Origin: an uncultured Prevotellaceae bacterium
GTDB lineage: Bacteria > Bacteroidota > Bacteroidia > Bacteroidales > Bacteroidaceae
DNA: 64,000 bases
Direction of reading: 5' to 3'
Assembly: GCA_902786665.1 (NCBI GenBank)
Contig: CADADN010000001.1
Coordinates: 89,986 to 153,985, forward strand
The notes under the pieces: model-generated
Databases searched by the model: none
Told to the model about the DNA's origin: nothing
The model's input: only the letters and a program-made list of their open reading frames with translations
Position numbers and translations under genes: made by a program
Shown here: positions 62,217-64,000 of the stretch, piece by piece
How the letters are laid out: each line of letters begins with the position of its first letter
Position numbering within the stretch: position 1 is the stretch's first letter

Positions 62217-62345
62217 GAGGAGTTCAGAAGTTGCAGAAGATACAGAAGTTCAGGAGTTCAGGAGTTCAGACATTACTCCAGCTAACCAACTTTGAACATA
62301 ATGAAGTGAATTAGGGCTGTTATCTGAACTCCTGCAACTCCTGAG
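62217..62345. repeat. Imperfect direct and inverted repeat of an aggagttc unit
   Basis: Units like aggagttca and agaagttc recur between 62217 and 62270. A right arm at 62323-62345 (tctgaactcctgcaactc and on) is complementary to 62249-62270 except for one extra base, leaving a 52-base loop. There is no gene in this gap of about 370 bases, which also holds the lipoprotein promoter and the minus-strand terminator. Confidence 0.6.
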
Positions 62346-62371
62346 CTACTAAGAGTTGAGCGAAGAGGTCG

Positions 62372-62405
62372 AAAAAACCTGGCTTTCCCAAAGGCAAGCC
62401 AGGTT
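62372..62405 (-). terminator. Terminator of the 60-residue protein gene
   Basis: On the minus strand aacctggctt and aagccaggtt (62405-62396 and 62385-62376) pair over a 10-base loop and are followed by a T-tract (62377-62372). It ends transcription coming from the small gene and the beta-helix gene. Confidence 0.82.
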
Positions 62406-62432
62406 AAGAATTGTCAATTCAGAATCAAGAGG

Positions 62433-62615
62433 TTATTTCTCAGGATCGTCCCAAGGACTACTATTGTGAGAGGGATTCTCAAACTGGTCCTGCATAGCCT
62501 CATTGGCCAACTGGTCGCCATCACCAAAGTTGTCATAATTGCTGATTGCCTCTTCAAGAAAAGCGGCGGATTCGATGTCCTGTACGGCAATTCTCGGTTT
62601 CAAATACTTTTTCAT
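62433..62615 (-). CDS. 60-residue protein of unknown function
   Basis: A small protein beginning MKKYLKPRIAVQDIESAAFL, then an acidic, Asn/Asp/Gln-rich tail (NYDNFGDGDQLANEAMQDQ, SSPWDDPEK). It has no signal peptide, Cys or membrane segment. Small MKKY(I/L)KP proteins are common in Prevotella and some are thought of as peptide precursors, but no modifying enzyme is nearby. It lies 14 bases after the beta-helix gene and is followed by a real terminator, which supports expression. Confidence 0.6.
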   Translation of the reverse strand: MKKYLKPRIAVQDIESAAFLEEAISNYDNFGDGDQLANEAMQDQFENPSHNSSPWDDPEK

Positions 62616-62629
62616 ATCTTGTTGTGTTA

Positions 62630-64000
62630 TTATTTGACTACGGTTTTCTTTCCATTGATAATATAAATGCCTGGCGTGAGGCGGTCGCTGTTCACCCTTA
62701 CGCCACTGATGGTATACACCTCGCGGCTGTTGTCGTTGTCGGTATTAACCTCGACGATAGCATCGGTCTCGTTATCCAGGAGGATGAAGAAGTTGGCTGC
62801 CTCTTCTTTGTTGAGGATCAGGTATGCCTTATTGAGTCCACACAGGTTGGTGTGTCCATCATGAGTGAACCAGAAGAAGCCCAATTTCTTGACATCGTTG
62901 ACCGTTGAGCGGCTCAGCTTATAGAAATAGAGCGAGGAACCGCTTGCCTTCGGATAGAAGGCATCATAGCCCCAAAGCAGGTTGTTGGCAGGTGCCGTTC
63001 CTTTCTCATTGGTGATGGCAGCCGTGTAGGCCTTGACCTCACCCTTGAGCACCAATGGTGTGCCGGCAGGAACGACGTCACCAGCCTTATAGATGTAATC
63101 GACAATTGACTTGTTGTTCTCCAGTTTGACCACAGGACCACCAACGACACCCTCGGGCATCACGTAGGCATGTTCGTTGTTAAAATAGGTGGCGTAACCG
63201 CCCTCGTCGGTGATTTCAAAGGCAATCTCCGAGATGCTGGTCAACCAACGATGGTCACCAATACGTGCGTTGTTCTGGGCACAGCTGGCCATGGTGAAGT
63301 CGCCTGTGGTGTAGTCACCTTCGAACGCAATCACGCCCTCGACGGGACTTATAACAGGTTCTTCACTGTCGCCGGTCGATTCACTGGCTGTCACATCAGT
63401 GAGAACACCGTCAACGGTGTATTGAGAGGAGATGCCCGAAACATTCCAAGAGGGGTTGGCACTGGCCTGACCGGCATTCATGCCACGGACAAACTGACCG
63501 CTCTTTCCTGTGTTGATGCTCACGCAGTTAAATATTTCGAACTTCAGCCATTTCTGTCCGCTCTGGCGGTGATTGAAGGTATTCTTGCCGTTAGCCACGT
63601 TGTAGAATGTGCAGTTTTCCAAGGTGAAAGATTGACTTTCACATCCTGCTTCTGTAGCCTTATTGCCCGACTGTGAACTATAGATGAAACCAGTGTGCGG
63701 TGTTTTGGAATAGATGGTGGTGTTGTACATCCTTAAGGAGCCCACTACGCCGCCTCCGGAGAAGTCGATAATATTCTTGCCGCCGCCATTCATCTCGATG
63801 ATGCTGTAATCCAGATGGAAATTAGAGAACAAACTCTTGATGCCATTTCCATAGAAGAACTGGGTCGAGAGTCCTTTGACGTAAATGCCATAGATGACAA
63901 TGTCGCCCATAGGATAGAAACCGTTCTCATCTGGTTCGTCTTTTTTGGGAGTATTGACCAGAATCATCGGCCCTGTCAGGGCAGAAGCATCGATGCTGCT
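62630..64000 (-). CDS. Beta-helix surface protein with Por-type tail (5' end beyond window)
   Basis: At least 456 residues of an open frame running past the right edge, so the start is not seen. The visible part contains beta-helix turns (NNTTIYSK-like LRMYNTTIYSKTPHTG, FTLENCTFYNVANGKNTF, EIFNCVSINTGKSGQFV), as in DUF4957/DUF5123-type proteins, then an Ig-like or sandwich region and the tail REVYTISGVRV to GIYIINGKKTVVK. It resembles surface polysaccharide-binding or lyase-associated proteins of Prevotella; no catalytic motif is recognisable in the portion present. Confidence 0.75.
   Translation of the reverse strand, partial: SSIDASALTGPMILVNTPKKDEPDENGFYPMGDIVIYGIYVKGLSTQFFYGNGIKSLFSNFHLDYSIIEMNGGGKNIIDFSGGGVVGSLRMYNTTIYSKTPHTGFIYSSQSGNKATEAGCESQSFTLENCTFYNVANGKNTFNHRQSGQKWLKFEIFNCVSINTGKSGQFVRGMNAGQASANPSWNVSGISSQYTVDGVLTDVTASESTGDSEEPVISPVEGVIAFEGDYTTGDFTMASCAQNNARIGDHRWLTSISEIAFEITDEGGYATYFNNEHAYVMPEGVVGGPVVKLENNKSIVDYIYKAGDVVPAGTPLVLKGEVKAYTAAITNEKGTAPANNLLWGYDAFYPKASGSSLYFYKLSRSTVNDVKKLGFFWFTHDGHTNLCGLNKAYLILNKEEAANFFILLDNETDAIVEVNTDNDNSREVYTISGVRVNSDRLTPGIYIINGKKTVVK

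Noticed and set aside
1-64000. tRNA, rRNA, CRISPR, IS element or phage genes
   Set aside because: No cloverleaf-like segment, regular spacer-repeat array, transposase motif or integrase motif was seen; gaps are short and most are explained by promoters and terminators. A covariance-model scan would be decisive.

Overview
The window looks like a chromosomal segment of a Bacteroidales bacterium, most likely Prevotella or a close relative. Three things support this: recurrent Bacteroidetes-type promoters (TTTG, 19-21 bases, TANNTTTG, or at least the TANNTTTG -7 box) in front of genes, A/T-rich leaders instead of clear Shine-Dalgarno sites, and lineage-typical genes such as an LpxC-FabZ fusion, a reverse rubrerythrin and secreted beta-helix proteins with Por-type C-terminal tails. 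Coding density is high. I see no rRNA, tRNA, CRISPR array, insertion sequence, phage or plasmid gene.

Layout. 1-1844 (-): purU-hisH-hisA, running off the left edge. 1982-3808 (-): recQ, divergent from an AraC-type regulator plus dipeptidyl peptidase III (3969-6401) and an AlkD-like HEAT protein. 7189-11345 (+): Fur-family regulator, purA, hisS and a CE12-type esterase that ends in a cut-off pectinesterase start. 11435-14668 (-): carB, divergent from a reverse rubrerythrin at 15007-15564. 15676-19048 (-): pgk, a YiiX-like amidase and a beta-helix protein. 19276-19653 (+): ridA. 19676-27364 (-): MATE transporter, cytidylate-kinase-like protein, phosphoesterase, rmlB, purT, fdtA-like isomerase, FemAB-like acyltransferase, radA. 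27537-30954 (+): secreted subtilase, xseA-xseB and a small unknown protein.

30973-47550 (-) is a 16.6 kb block of seventeen collinear housekeeping genes: phoH, purC, menG, aroE, purM, a small zinc-hairpin lipoprotein, prfA, pyrF, an HD hydrolase, lpxD, lpxC-fabZ, lpxA, miaA, a class A PBP and a PIF1-like helicase (with several TAATG or abutting junctions). It joins purine/pyrimidine, menaquinone, translation, lipid A and peptidoglycan functions; a -7 box inside the block suggests that the lpx part also has its own promoter. 47712-50501 holds a DUF5715-like carboxypeptidase candidate (+) and a translationally coupled pair of secreted proteins (-). 50906-57365 (+) is a small carbohydrate locus: LacI-type regulator, PA14-containing GH31 and GH2, which resembles the periplasmic end of xyloglucan utilisation but lacks SusC/SusD. 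57447-62064 (-): ModF-like ABC protein, ruvC, MBL hydrolase, rsmG and an RsiV-like lipoprotein, chained by ATGA overlaps. 62433-64000 (-): a 60-residue protein behind a beta-helix surface protein cut by the right edge.

I did not find a clearly new multi-gene system. The best leads are a LacI-type operator lying on the -33 box of its own promoter, a Fur-family promoter sitting in a long inverted repeat, the truncated CE12-CE8 fusion, the split tail/binding-domain secreted pair, and an rmlB-fdtA-acyltransferase set with purT inserted and no aminotransferase.
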